The notes: generated by a model not told the origin, from the sequence alone. DNA of 39,193 nucleotides from Acidobacteriaceae bacterium (GCA_903970405.1 CAJCIT010000205.1:1-39193); one strand, 5' to 3'. Shown: positions 23,593 to 32,409, numbered from the stretch's first letter. Program-made: numbers and translations.

Positions 23593-24363
23593 ATGGTAGC
23601 CGCAAGCGGTGTCTTTGAGACAGAAGAGCCCACAGAGCAAATGCACAGAATTGACGCAAGCGAACGCCTTATTGTCGCCCTCGATTTGCCTGATGTTGAG
23701 ACAGCGAGCACGATGGTACGGCAACTCGACGGAATCACCGGCTTCTTTAAGGTTGGACTATCGCTACAACTTGCCATCGGCGTAGAAAGCCTGATCGAGT
23801 TCCTGCTTAATGACCGCAAGAAGCTCTTTCTTGACTATAAGTATTACGACATTCCAGAAACACTGACAAAGGCCGTGTCTCGCGCAGCTCAGCGGGGTGT
23901 TACTTTCCTGACTGTACATGGTTCGAGCGACCTCATCAAGGCCGCCGTTAAGGGCCGTGGCCAGAGCGACATGAAGCTTTTCACGGTAACAGTGTTGACC
24001 AGTTGGGACGAATCTGACCTTAAGGAAATGGGGTACGATAATCACACCATAGAAGAAGTGGTGCTCTTTCGGGCCCGAATGGCCTTAAATGCCGGGTGCG
24101 ATGGCGTTATCGCATCGGGGCATGAAGCGAGAGCGATCAAGCAACTGTCCAGAAAGTTACTCGTCGTAACTCCTGGCATTCGCCCCTACGGGCACGAGAA
24201 AGATGACCAGAAACGAAGGATGGAGCCACGCGATGCGATCCTGGCAGGGGCTGATTATCTAGTCGTCGGCAGACCAATCACGGACGCACCCGACCCAGTG
24301 GCTTCGGCAAGGAAAATTCTTGCTGAAATGCAGGTCGCGTTCGACGAATTAGCGGAACGCTAG
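23593..24363 (+). CDS. pyrF: Orotidine-5'-phosphate decarboxylase
   Basis: This enzyme converts OMP to UMP, the last step of pyrimidine synthesis. The barrel shows RLIVALDLP (D30), FFKVG (K52), the catalytic DYKYYDIPET (D80, K82, D85), VTPGIRP and the phosphate loop ADYLVVGRPIT. From the ATG at 23593 it has 256 residues; a second ATG at 23641 gives 240, nearer the usual family length. The gene is visibly richer in A+T than its neighbours, stands apart from other pyr genes, and is driven by one half of a palindromic promoter shared with an HTH gene. This hints at recent acquisition or special regulation. Confidence 0.93.
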   Translation: MVAASGVFETEEPTEQMHRIDASERLIVALDLPDVETASTMVRQLDGITGFFKVGLSLQLAIGVESLIEFLLNDRKKLFLDYKYYDIPETLTKAVSRAAQRGVTFLTVHGSSDLIKAAVKGRGQSDMKLFTVTVLTSWDESDLKEMGYDNHTIEEVVLFRARMALNAGCDGVIASGHEARAIKQLSRKLLVVTPGIRPYGHEKDDQKRRMEPRDAILAGADYLVVGRPITDAPDPVASARKILAEMQVAFDELAER

Positions 24364-24434
24364 ACGCAGAATGTGGAGAACCTCCGCGCCGCCGCCGCCA
24401 CTTCAGACGATCGCCGAAAACCCGCGCGCGTAGC

Positions 24435-26732
24435 TTACTTACCCGCGCCGAACTCTGTCGCGATCTGCTCGACGAAGGCCGCCTCGGCTTCCAGGGCCTT
24501 GGCAACCACGGCAATCTGCTCTTGCGCCTCCTCGAACCGGCCTTGCTCCAGCGCTTCTCGCACGCCCGGAATCGTTTTTGCCCCATACCCCGTATACGTG
24601 CCCGGCGCGTAGAGAACGTGCTTCACCCAAGGGCGGCGGGGCAGCCCCTGATCGCTTGTGAGCTTTCGCTCCGCCAACAGCAATTCCGCGTTCAATGCTT
24701 TGCGCCTCTCAGGCGACAGTGCCGGCATTTGGGCCTCGGCTTGATTGAAATGCTCCGCGGCCTTGCCAAGCGCGGCGATGGAGTCGTCGAGGGCGGCAAA
24801 GTTCATCGCGGGAGGAGGCACTAACTGCCCCGGAGCGTGGACGGGGTTCTTGGGGTCGTCAGTCAGCGCGTAAAGATTGAGGTCCAAATTCCGTTTCCGC
24901 GTCTCGGCGTCGTCCTGCAGCGACTTCACCAGACCTTTCAACTCCGTGTCATACCCTTTCACGGTTTCCGTCAGAATCTTGAAATCGTACGGGAGTACGT
25001 CCGCATCGGCTACGCGCATCACCAGCGTGCCGGCGGTCTGCGCCAGAACCGGCCCGTAGACCTCCTCTTTGTCGCCGAATTGGTCTTCAAACCAGGGCGT
25101 GTCATAGGCGGAATGATAAGTCCCGCTCCGGTCCTCGCCGCCGAATCCAAGATTCAGCGAGGCAATCCCCAAGTGGTCGATGAATGCCGCGAAGTCGGAG
25201 CCGCTGCCGATCGCTTCAATCGGAAGCGTCGCCCGCGTCAGAAGCTCGTTTCCGCCATTGGGACGCGCCGGAGCAGGTCTCCGCCCGCCGTGCAAAAGAA
25301 GCGCCGCCTGTTGACGCCTCCACACGGACACCTTGGTTTCCGGATCGACGATGTCTCTCACCACATCGTTCACCAGCAGCTCCAGCGAATGCGACCCTCC
25401 GGCGCCAAAGAATCCGCGGCCATTCTCGTCAGTGTTGACATACAGGGCGGCATGCTTCAGCAAGTCTCCCGCGTGCGTTTCCGCCCACTCGGTTGAGCCG
25501 ATCAAACCGGGCTCTTCGCCATCCCAGGCCGTATAGATCAGCGTTCGTTTCGGCCGCCATCCTTGTTTAGCCAGTTCGCCAAAGGCTCGCGCTTCCTCCA
25601 GCAGCGCGGATTGGCCGGAAATCGGATCGTCCGCACCATTCACCCAACCGTCGTAGTGGTTGCCTCGAACGATCCAGACATCCGGCTCCTCCGCGCCCTT
25701 CATGGTGGCAATCACATCCAGCACCGGCTTGGTATCCCAGTTCGATTCCAACTTCAGGTGCACTTTCGCCGGACCCGGTCCGAAGTGATAGGTAAGCGGC
25801 AAGCCTCCGCGCCAGCCCGCGGGCACCACCCGCCCGTCCAGCGCCGCCAGCAGCGGTTGCGCATCGCCATAACCGATCGGCAACACCGGAATCTTCATCA
25901 GGGTCACTGCTTCTGAAATCTTGAGCCGTGGCGCCCCTGGCACGGACCCGATTCCCGGCGTCAATGGATCGCCCGGATAGATGGTGGTGTCCGCCACGCT
26001 TCCGCGCTGCACACCATAGGGCGGGCGCATGGGGCCCTTCGGCAGCACATCGCCTTGCACATAGCCATCGTCCGCCGGATCCGAGTAAATGATGCAGCCC
26101 ACAGCGCCATGCTCATGGGCAAGTTTGGGCTTCAATCCGCGCCACCCGCCGCCATAACGGGCGATCACGATGGCGCCGCTCACCGAGATTCCATTGCGCT
26201 CCAATTCCTCGTAGTCCGCGGGCATGCCGTAATTGGCGTAGACCAGCGGCCCGGTGACATCGCCATCGGCCGAGTAGATATTGAAGCTCGGCAACTGCGT
26301 TTGTTTCTCTCTTGTATAAGGGTCTCCGGGAAGCGGCGGCTCATCCAGCGTGGCCGTGAACTTCGTGGGCCCGACCATTTCCAGAACTCGGGTTTTCGGA
26401 GTTGGATACAGAACATCGAACTGCTCAATATGGGCGTCCCAACCCCAGTGCTTATATTGGGCCACCAGCCACTCCGCATTCTTCCTTTGCGCCTCGGAAC
26501 CCAGGTTGTGAGGGTGGCCGGCAAGCTGCACCATGTTGGCGTGGACTCGCTTGGCGTCTGGTATGGCGCGAAAGCGCTTCTCCCAGGTCAGTTCGGTGGC
26601 CGTGTCCGCCGCCGTGAAGCCGAGCAGCGGGGCTGAGGGGGAATCCGGCTGATTCGATGGCCGCGCTTGTTCCTGCGCAGCGAAGTTAAAAGAAAAAGTT
26701 GAGATAACAAGAACCGCGATGAGACCGCGCAA
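24435..26732 (-). CDS. Exported M28 metallopeptidase, glutamate carboxypeptidase II-like
   Basis: The 765-residue protein has a signal peptide (about 1-20), a protease-associated insert (about 150-300), an M28 di-zinc peptidase core and a C-terminal helical dimerisation domain like that of PSMA/GCPII. The zinc and catalytic residues are all visible: H and D in RGNHYDGWVNGADDPISG, the Glu pair in WDGEEPGLIGSTEW, D in VNTDENG, and H in TYHSAYDTPWFED. It should release C-terminal acidic or other residues from peptides outside the cytoplasm. I prefer the TTG at 26732, which has GGAGGA just upstream; a TTG at 26744 is also possible. Confidence 0.93.
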   Translation of the reverse strand: MRGLIAVLVISTFSFNFAAQEQARPSNQPDSPSAPLLGFTAADTATELTWEKRFRAIPDAKRVHANMVQLAGHPHNLGSEAQRKNAEWLVAQYKHWGWDAHIEQFDVLYPTPKTRVLEMVGPTKFTATLDEPPLPGDPYTREKQTQLPSFNIYSADGDVTGPLVYANYGMPADYEELERNGISVSGAIVIARYGGGWRGLKPKLAHEHGAVGCIIYSDPADDGYVQGDVLPKGPMRPPYGVQRGSVADTTIYPGDPLTPGIGSVPGAPRLKISEAVTLMKIPVLPIGYGDAQPLLAALDGRVVPAGWRGGLPLTYHFGPGPAKVHLKLESNWDTKPVLDVIATMKGAEEPDVWIVRGNHYDGWVNGADDPISGQSALLEEARAFGELAKQGWRPKRTLIYTAWDGEEPGLIGSTEWAETHAGDLLKHAALYVNTDENGRGFFGAGGSHSLELLVNDVVRDIVDPETKVSVWRRQQAALLLHGGRRPAPARPNGGNELLTRATLPIEAIGSGSDFAAFIDHLGIASLNLGFGGEDRSGTYHSAYDTPWFEDQFGDKEEVYGPVLAQTAGTLVMRVADADVLPYDFKILTETVKGYDTELKGLVKSLQDDAETRKRNLDLNLYALTDDPKNPVHAPGQLVPPPAMNFAALDDSIAALGKAAEHFNQAEAQMPALSPERRKALNAELLLAERKLTSDQGLPRRPWVKHVLYAPGTYTGYGAKTIPGVREALEQGRFEEAQEQIAVVAKALEAEAAFVEQIATEFGAGK

Positions 26733-26906
26733 GAGATCCTCCAAACGAACGCGCTGAAATGAGAACTACCGATGCGGCCCGGCGGCGACGCTATACCCGA
26801 GGAACCGCGTCATCTCTGACGAGGCGATGACTGAGTACTGTTTAGGCTATCAGCTTCGAAGCGACTTATCTCACGGCTTCTTACGTGGTCCGATACGCTG
26901 AGGGGC

Positions 26907-27503
26907 ATGCAATGGTATGAGGACGAAGTTCGCGCGCTTGAGCAGTCGACGGCCGGCGTCAACGGAACTCGCCCTCCCGTGTTCTACGGAAGTTCTTCCA
27001 TCCGCCTGTGGGATACCCTGGCGCAGGATTTTGACCCCAGTGTCCTGAACCTTGGATTTGGCGGCGCCACTCTTGAAGCCTGCGATTATTTCTTTGGCCG
27101 CCTGGTGCCGCCTGTACATCCGCGCTCGCTTCTGTTGTACGCGGGGGACAACGACCTTGGCGACGGGCGGAGTGTCGAAGAGGTGATGGGCTGGTTCGGC
27201 TCGCTTTCGAACAAGGTCGAGAGCTCGCTCGGCGCCATCCCGTTCGGCTTCGTCTCCATCAAGCCCAGCCCGGCTCGCTTTTCCATCATCGAGAGCATCC
27301 GTCATGTGAACGGCCTCGTCAGAAGTGAGATCGAGTCCCGCCCCTCGGGCTACTATGTCGATGTGTTCTCAGCCATGTTGAACGAAACAGGCAATCCCCG
27401 CCCGGAGTTTTTCTCCCCGGACGGCCTTCACCTGAATCGGGAAGGTTACCGCCTGTGGGGCCGCGCACTGGAATCGTATCGAAATCGAATTTTAACCGGG
27501 TGA
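26907..27503 (+). CDS. SGNH/GDSL-type hydrolase
   Basis: The 198-residue protein shows the SGNH blocks: the nucleophile block as VFYGSSSIRLW (GSS in place of GDS), the glycine block NLGFGGATLEA, the asparagine block YAGDNDLGDG, and the C-terminal Asp-His block SPDGLHLNREGY. There is no signal peptide. Such enzymes deacylate lipids, acetylated sugars or small esters; the substrate is unknown. It is followed 39 bases later by another serine hydrolase on the same strand, probably in one transcript. Confidence 0.9.
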   Translation: MQWYEDEVRALEQSTAGVNGTRPPVFYGSSSIRLWDTLAQDFDPSVLNLGFGGATLEACDYFFGRLVPPVHPRSLLLYAGDNDLGDGRSVEEVMGWFGSLSNKVESSLGAIPFGFVSIKPSPARFSIIESIRHVNGLVRSEIESRPSGYYVDVFSAMLNETGNPRPEFFSPDGLHLNREGYRLWGRALESYRNRILTG

Positions 27504-27542
27504 GCATCTTTCTGGCGCAAATTTTTTCTATCCTTACGGCAG

Positions 27543-28271
27543 GTGAAGCGCGATTACCACAAATGGTTCAGTCCCAGTCTGGGCCGCGAAATGGAATTGC
27601 TCACCTTCGGGCATGCCGGCGCCAAGGTGCTGGTCTTCCCCACTCGTGAGGGAAGATTCTATGACTACGAGAACTGGGGACTTGTGGATGCCCTTCGCCA
27701 CTCGATAGAAGAGGGCCATACGCGCCTTTTTTGTGTCGACGCCGTCGACTCGGAAAGCCTTTATTGCCGCGCCATTCCTCCTCCGGCGCGCGTTCACCGC
27801 CACCGCCAGTACGAACGTTACATCCTTCAGGAGGTGATCCCGTTCATGCTTTCGGAAAACGGGATTCCCTCGCTCATCGTTCACGGCTGCAGCATCGGCG
27901 CGTACCACGCAGTGAACCTCGCGCTGCGGCATCCACGGCAGTTCTGCAAGGTCGTGGCGCTCAGTGGACGCTATGACCTCACTTGCCCCTGCGGCCCATT
28001 CCAAGATCTATTCAGCGGACACTACGATCAGGACATCTACTTCATTACGCCGAATCACTATCTGCCTAACTTGAACGACCACGCGTTGCTTGAACGGATC
28101 CGCCGCATGGAAATCACGCTCGCGGTGGGTGAAGGCGACCCGTTCCAGGAGAGCAACCGCGTGCTCAGCCAGGCGCTTACTCAGAAAAACGTGCCGCACC
28201 GCCTTGCCATCTGGCCTGGAGAGGCGCATCGCGCCCGATACTGGCGCGAGATGGTGCCCCACTACCTGTAG
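27543..28271 (+). CDS. Alpha/beta-hydrolase esterase (COG4947-like)
   Basis: The 242-residue protein opens with WFSPSLGREMELLTFGHAGAKVLVFP, has the nucleophile elbow HGCSIGAYHA (serine in GCSIG), a late acidic segment VGEGDPFQES and the histidine in WPGEAHRARYW, giving a full Ser-Asp-His triad of the esterase-D-like type. It is cytoplasmic. The start is a GTG at 27543 with a weak ribosome site. Pairing with the SGNH hydrolase suggests a joint ester-cleaving role, which is an inference. Confidence 0.87.
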   Translation: MKRDYHKWFSPSLGREMELLTFGHAGAKVLVFPTREGRFYDYENWGLVDALRHSIEEGHTRLFCVDAVDSESLYCRAIPPPARVHRHRQYERYILQEVIPFMLSENGIPSLIVHGCSIGAYHAVNLALRHPRQFCKVVALSGRYDLTCPCGPFQDLFSGHYDQDIYFITPNHYLPNLNDHALLERIRRMEITLAVGEGDPFQESNRVLSQALTQKNVPHRLAIWPGEAHRARYWREMVPHYL

Positions 28272-28298
28272 CGGCAGATTTTCCACGGCTTCTTACGC

Positions 28299-30725
28299 TT
28301 ACCCGGTGGCGGCAGCGGCTACCCCTAAATTGAGCTTCTGGCTCAGCAACTGTAGGAACTCTTCTTCCCGGTCGAGTTTATATTCGATTTCGAGCCAGGC
28401 AATGTCGAGCGGCGCCACGAACGTCTCCACGCCCGGCGGTAGATTCATCCGGTCCTTTTCGGTGGTAATCAGCACATCCGCTCCGGCGGCTTGCGCCTGG
28501 AGCATGAGGCGGTGCAACTCGCGCGGCGTATAGAGATGATGGTCGTCAAAGGTCCACCGGAAGACGACATCGATGCCGAGGATATCGAGGGTGTTCCAGA
28601 AGGCCTGCGGATTGCCAAGCCCACAGAAGGCCGCGGCACGGCGGCCTTGCATCATTTCGTCCACGCGGGCGCCCGGACGGCACAGACGCCAGCGCCGCGT
28701 CACCGTGGAGGCCATGAAGACAGGCGCGTCCGGATTGTGACGCTGCAGCTCTTCGACAATGGCCCGGTAGCGAAGGGGCGACAGGATGCGGGTGACCACA
28801 AAAATGTCGGCACGCTTCAAGGAAGAGAGCGGCTCGCGCAAACGCCCTAGCGGCAGGACGCACCCGCCACCGAAGGGATCGATGCCGTCGATCAGCACGA
28901 TGTCGACGTCGCGCTTCAATCGCGCGTGTTGAAAACCGTCGTCGAGCAGAAAAATGTCGGCTTGAATGTACCGAAGCAGGAGGTTCCCGGTTTCGGCGCG
29001 GTCAGCGCCGATGCCGACGTCAGCTTTCCCGGCATGGAGGAAGATCTGAGCTTCATCGCCGGTCAGCGCCGGCGCCACATCGGAACCGGCGGAGAAAACC
29101 AGCATCTTCGCCGGAGAGCGGCGCCGATAACCGCGGGTAAGAATGGCGGGGCGCAGGCCACGGCGCCGGATCAAGGTAGCCAGATAGTTGGTAAACGGAG
29201 TCTTGCCGGAGCCGCCCACCGTCAAGCCGCCCACGCTGATGACAGGACGAGGTAGAACCCTGAGGTCGAGAAGCGCGCGCCTGCGCTTCGCAATGCCGCC
29301 GGCGGTCCACAATGCGGCCAGCGGCATCAGCAGCAGGCGCGCGGCGAAATTGCGGATGGTTTGCGGCGTGGCGGCGTAATAAAGGGGCCAGAGCTTGTCG
29401 CCAATACGGCGGCTGGCGCCCCGCTGTTTTTCCACCAAGGCTTGGCCCCGGCGGCCCAGTTCGACGGCGCGGGCAGGATCCGCCAGCAAGGATTGCACCG
29501 CTCCCGCGAGTTCATCGCCGTTTTTAATCTGGAGGAACGCCTTCGCCGCCTGAAAGTCATTCGCGATGACTTCGAAGTTCTGCATATGCGGACCGACAAT
29601 CACGGGGACGCCGACGCCGGCCGGCTCGAGAATGTTGTGGCCTCCGCGGGGAGCAAGTGAGCCGCCGACAAACGCAACGTTCGCCAAGTGGTAGAGACCG
29701 GCCAGATCGCCGATGGAATCCAGCAGCAGCGCGCCGGGAAGACTGCACAGCGGCCATGAAAAGGTGGGCCGATATTCGGGTTCAAGCGTGGTGCGCCGGA
29801 GAAAGGGAATGCCGGCCGCATCGAGTTTCGCGGCCACGGCGTCGAAGCGATCCTGCTGCCGCGGGGCGAGAATCAAGAGCAGCTTGCGGTGTTGGGTAGC
29901 GAGTTCCTGGAAAGCCCGGATGACCAGATCGTCTTCATCTATTTGGTGTCGCTCTACACTGCCGGCCTCATTGGGACCCACGGTGCTGGCGGCAATCCAA
30001 ACCTGGTCAGCGCCAAAGGTGGGTAACTGGATGGGCTGCGCGGCCGAAGGCGCGTCATACTTTAAATTCCCTTCCAGATGCATGACGTCCGATGGCACGC
30101 CGAGTTCCTCGTACCGGTCGCGGTCTTTGGCGGTCTGAGCAAAGATAAGATTTGCAAGACGCAGCACGGGACCGAAAAACCATCGGTAGAGACGATAGCG
30201 CGGCCATGTCCGGTTCGAAATCCGCGCATTGACCAGCGCCAGGCCAGCGCCCGAACGGCGGGTTTCCGCGTACAGATTGGGCCAGATCTCGGTTTCGAGG
30301 ATGATGACAAGGGCCGGACGCAAGGTGCGCTGGACGCGGCGAATACAGGAGACGTAATCGAGCGGGACGTAAAACGTGCCCTGCGCCAGATCCTTCAGGC
30401 GTTGCTCGGCGGCGCGGCGGCCCGCCACCGTGGTGGTGGAGACGAAAACGGATAGTTTGGGGTGGGTGGCTCGCAGCTCTCTAATCAGCGGCACGGCCGA
30501 GCTGATTTCACCCACTGAGACGGCGTGCAACCAGATGGCGCCCGTGCTCGTCCGTTGAAAGTGGCGTGGCAAAAATCCAAAGCGTTCCCGGAAGTGTGCC
30601 AAGTAGGCGCGGTTCGCCAGAATGCGGCAGAGAAAATAGGAAGCGAACAGCGGCGCTGTGAGAAGCTGAAAGGCCCGATAAAGGAGCAGAATGCGCGGGA
30701 TTCGAATATCGGTGTTCGTGACCAC
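28299..30725 (-). CDS. Fusion of Kdo transferase (KdtA/WaaA) and lipid A 4'-kinase (LpxK)
   Basis: One uninterrupted frame encodes two enzymes of lipid A-Kdo assembly. Residues about 1-440 are KdtA: a membrane-proximal start LLLYRAFQLLTAPLF, IWLHAVSVGEISSAVPLI with the catalytic glutamate, LETEIWPN, and the CMP-Kdo site PRGGHNILEPAGVGVPVIVG. Residues about 455-808 are LpxK: the P-loop GGLTVGGSGKTPFTNYL (GKT near 507), LTRGYRRRSP, DIFLLDDGFQHARL and TTEKDRMNL. The enzymes are normally separate. The start may be the GTG at 30725 or a TTG at 30776; either overlaps the divergent gene at 30691. The order of the parts differs from the pathway order, LpxK then KdtA. Confidence 0.93.
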   Translation of the reverse strand: MVTNTDIRIPRILLLYRAFQLLTAPLFASYFLCRILANRAYLAHFRERFGFLPRHFQRTSTGAIWLHAVSVGEISSAVPLIRELRATHPKLSVFVSTTTVAGRRAAEQRLKDLAQGTFYVPLDYVSCIRRVQRTLRPALVIILETEIWPNLYAETRRSGAGLALVNARISNRTWPRYRLYRWFFGPVLRLANLIFAQTAKDRDRYEELGVPSDVMHLEGNLKYDAPSAAQPIQLPTFGADQVWIAASTVGPNEAGSVERHQIDEDDLVIRAFQELATQHRKLLLILAPRQQDRFDAVAAKLDAAGIPFLRRTTLEPEYRPTFSWPLCSLPGALLLDSIGDLAGLYHLANVAFVGGSLAPRGGHNILEPAGVGVPVIVGPHMQNFEVIANDFQAAKAFLQIKNGDELAGAVQSLLADPARAVELGRRGQALVEKQRGASRRIGDKLWPLYYAATPQTIRNFAARLLLMPLAALWTAGGIAKRRRALLDLRVLPRPVISVGGLTVGGSGKTPFTNYLATLIRRRGLRPAILTRGYRRRSPAKMLVFSAGSDVAPALTGDEAQIFLHAGKADVGIGADRAETGNLLLRYIQADIFLLDDGFQHARLKRDVDIVLIDGIDPFGGGCVLPLGRLREPLSSLKRADIFVVTRILSPLRYRAIVEELQRHNPDAPVFMASTVTRRWRLCRPGARVDEMMQGRRAAAFCGLGNPQAFWNTLDILGIDVVFRWTFDDHHLYTPRELHRLMLQAQAAGADVLITTEKDRMNLPPGVETFVAPLDIAWLEIEYKLDREEEFLQLLSQKLNLGVAAAATG

Positions 30726-31272
30726 GAGTATAGCGTTGGCTTGGGCGGCGGAGGACTCCGCCTGGCGGGCCGGCAAGGCTGCCGACTACGCGCATCAATC
30801 TACCGATAAAGTAACCATTGGCGCGAAGGCTTTCAAGACCCCCGAAGAGACCGAGCCGGCGTTCGGGAAGAAGGCTGATTTCAACAAATATGGTTTTCTG
30901 CCCGTGTTGGTGGTGGTGGAAAATCAGCGCGGCGAGACGGTGGACCTGAAGAACATGCAGGTGGAACTAGTGGCCGCCGGCGGCAAGCACGTTCAGGCGG
31001 TGGCTCCCGATGACGTTCCCTACATTGCCAGGCCGGGTCAACGGCCCACAATGCAAAAGCTCCCCTTCCCCACGCCGAAGAAGAAGAATCCCTTGAGCAT
31101 GCCGGAACTCCAGAACCGGGCCTTTGCGGCGCAGATGCTCCCCACCGGTGATTCGGCGAATGGCTTCTTCTATTTCGAGGCGAGACCCGAACCGGGCATG
31201 AAGCTCTACCTGAACGGGCTCCGGCTGCGGCCTTCGGGACAGGAACTGTTTTACTTTGAGATCGAGCTTTGA
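30691..31272 (+). CDS. Exported protein of unknown function
   Basis: The 193-residue protein has a signal peptide (about residues 1-20, SVFVTTSIALAWAAE) with AAGGAGCAG just upstream of the ATG, which makes this start firm. The mature part suggests beta strands: FLPVLVVVENQRGETVDLKN and a final LFYFEIEL. I do not recognise a domain. Its first 35 bases lie on top of the 5' end of the divergent kdtA-lpxK gene. The downstream cyclophilin gene is convergent. Confidence 0.75.
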   Translation: MRGIRISVFVTTSIALAWAAEDSAWRAGKAADYAHQSTDKVTIGAKAFKTPEETEPAFGKKADFNKYGFLPVLVVVENQRGETVDLKNMQVELVAAGGKHVQAVAPDDVPYIARPGQRPTMQKLPFPTPKKKNPLSMPELQNRAFAAQMLPTGDSANGFFYFEARPEPGMKLYLNGLRLRPSGQELFYFEIEL

Positions 31273-31278
31273 GGGGGG

Positions 31279-32013
31279 CTAGTTTGAGGTCTTGGGCGCC
31301 GTGGTGGCTGTCGTTGTTGTGCGCTTGATAGTGGTGGCGGGCTTGGTGGGAGTCGCACCCACGTCGCGAATCGACACGCGAATCATCTTGACGGCTGTCA
31401 GCGGCTTGTTCTCGTCATTGCGGGGCGTCTGCGAGATCTTGTCCGCCACATCCTGGCCGGAGACAACCTTGCCAAAGATCGAGTAATGCCCATCCAGGCT
31501 AGGGTAGGCCGCCACAGTGATGAAGAACTGGGAGCCGTTTGTGTTCGGACCGGCGTTCGCCATCGCCAGGACGCCGGCTTGACTGAAGCCGAACAGCGGA
31601 TTGATCTCGTCATCGAACTCATAACCCGGACCGCCGACGCCAGTGCCGAGCGGGTCGCCGCCCTGGATCATGAAGTTCGGAATGACCCGGTGAAACGTGA
31701 GCCCGTTATAGAACGGAGTGTGTTTCATGGCGCCCGTGCGGGGGTCTTTCCAAGGCTTTGTCCCATTGGCAAGGCCTACGAAATTGGCGACGGTCTTGGG
31801 AGCTTCCTTGGTGTACAGCCTGCAGACGATAGGCCCCATCGTGGTGTAGAACACGGCATACTTGCCGGGCTCGGTGGGCAGCGTGACCGGGGGCAGCGCG
31901 GGCGCGGCGGGTCTTGCCGTGGTGGATTTCGCGGCGGGCTTCGTGGCCGCGGTCTGGCCGCTGAGCAGAGCCGGGATCAGCGCCGCGGCTGCCATATTGA
32001 GAACGAGTTTCAT
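31279..32013 (-). CDS. Exported cyclophilin-type peptidyl-prolyl isomerase
   Basis: The 244-residue protein has a signal peptide (MKLVLNMAAAALIPALLSG), an Ala/Pro/Thr-rich spacer, and a full cyclophilin domain: VCRLYTKEAPKTVANFVGLA, FYNGLTFHRVIPNFMIQGGD with the catalytic arginine, and NTNGSQFFITVAAYPSLDGH. A Thr-rich tail ends the protein. It should catalyse proline isomerisation in the periplasm. The ATG at 32013 begins the signal peptide; the frame is open to 32160, but the added Arg-rich residues would block export. Confidence 0.92.
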   Translation of the reverse strand: MKLVLNMAAAALIPALLSGQTAATKPAAKSTTARPAAPALPPVTLPTEPGKYAVFYTTMGPIVCRLYTKEAPKTVANFVGLANGTKPWKDPRTGAMKHTPFYNGLTFHRVIPNFMIQGGDPLGTGVGGPGYEFDDEINPLFGFSQAGVLAMANAGPNTNGSQFFITVAAYPSLDGHYSIFGKVVSGQDVADKISQTPRNDENKPLTAVKMIRVSIRDVGATPTKPATTIKRTTTTATTAPKTSN

Positions 32014-32141
32014 GGTTTCGAGAACATTATATCGGCGACGGGCATTCGATCGGAGATGCATGGCGGAAGCGCGCCGCACGGTGCGGAAGCCGTGTTCCGC
32101 CCAGGACTGCGGAACCGTGGTGAAAATTTTCTTACGAAAGC

Positions 32142-32193
32142 CATACTTACATTTACCCAAGCGCCATACGTTTGTGCCATACTTGTCTGTATG
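32142..32193. promoter_or_regulatory. CATAC repeats upstream of the second vapBC pair
   Basis: GCCATAC occurs at 32140-32146, 32163-32169 and 32176-32182. An inverted GTATG at 32189-32193 overlaps the antitoxin start codon, making CATAC-6-GTATG. The cluster sits where a VapBC autoregulatory site is expected. No convincing -35/-10 pair was resolved. Confidence 0.45.
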
Positions 32194-32409
32194 ACAAAGA
32201 AGACTTTAAACCTAGACGACGATCTGCTCAATCAGGCGCGAGTGGCGAGCGGCGCCGCAACCGATACCGAAACGGTGCGTTTAGGCCTTGAAGCGCTGGT
32301 GCGACACGCCGCGTATCAGCGTCTGCGCGCTCTTCTGGGTAGTGAGCCTCATGCGCAGGATGTTCCGAGGCGCCGTGAGAAGCCGCGCGCCAGACGCAAG
32401 GTGGCCTGA
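32191..32409 (+). CDS. vapB: Ribbon-helix-helix-like antitoxin (VapB family)
   Basis: The 72-residue protein starts MTKKTLNLDDDLLNQARVAS, a beta strand followed by helices typical of the VapB/DUF2191-type antitoxins. A basic tail (RRREKPRARRKVA) ends it. It is expected to bind operator DNA and neutralise the PIN toxin encoded next. Its TGA shares one base with the toxin ATG (TGATG), so the pair is translationally coupled. CATAC-type repeats lie at its start. Confidence 0.88.
   Translation: MTKKTLNLDDDLLNQARVASGAATDTETVRLGLEALVRHAAYQRLRALLGSEPHAQDVPRRREKPRARRKVA

Noticed and set aside
23498..23599. 33-codon ORF ahead of pyrF, starting after a G-run and overlapping the pyrF ATG at 23593
   Set aside because: It might be a leader peptide, but its codons show no recognisable motif and no attenuator hairpin follows. 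Conservation data would be needed.
26875..28295. Shared 14-mer CACGGCTTCTTACG near 26.88 kb and 28.28 kb
   Set aside because: A few 14-base matches are expected by chance in a window this size, and no flanking similarity extends it.
31486..32190. Long plus-strand frame leading into the second VapB
   Set aside because: It is antisense to the cyclophilin gene. The real antitoxin starts at the ATG at 32191.
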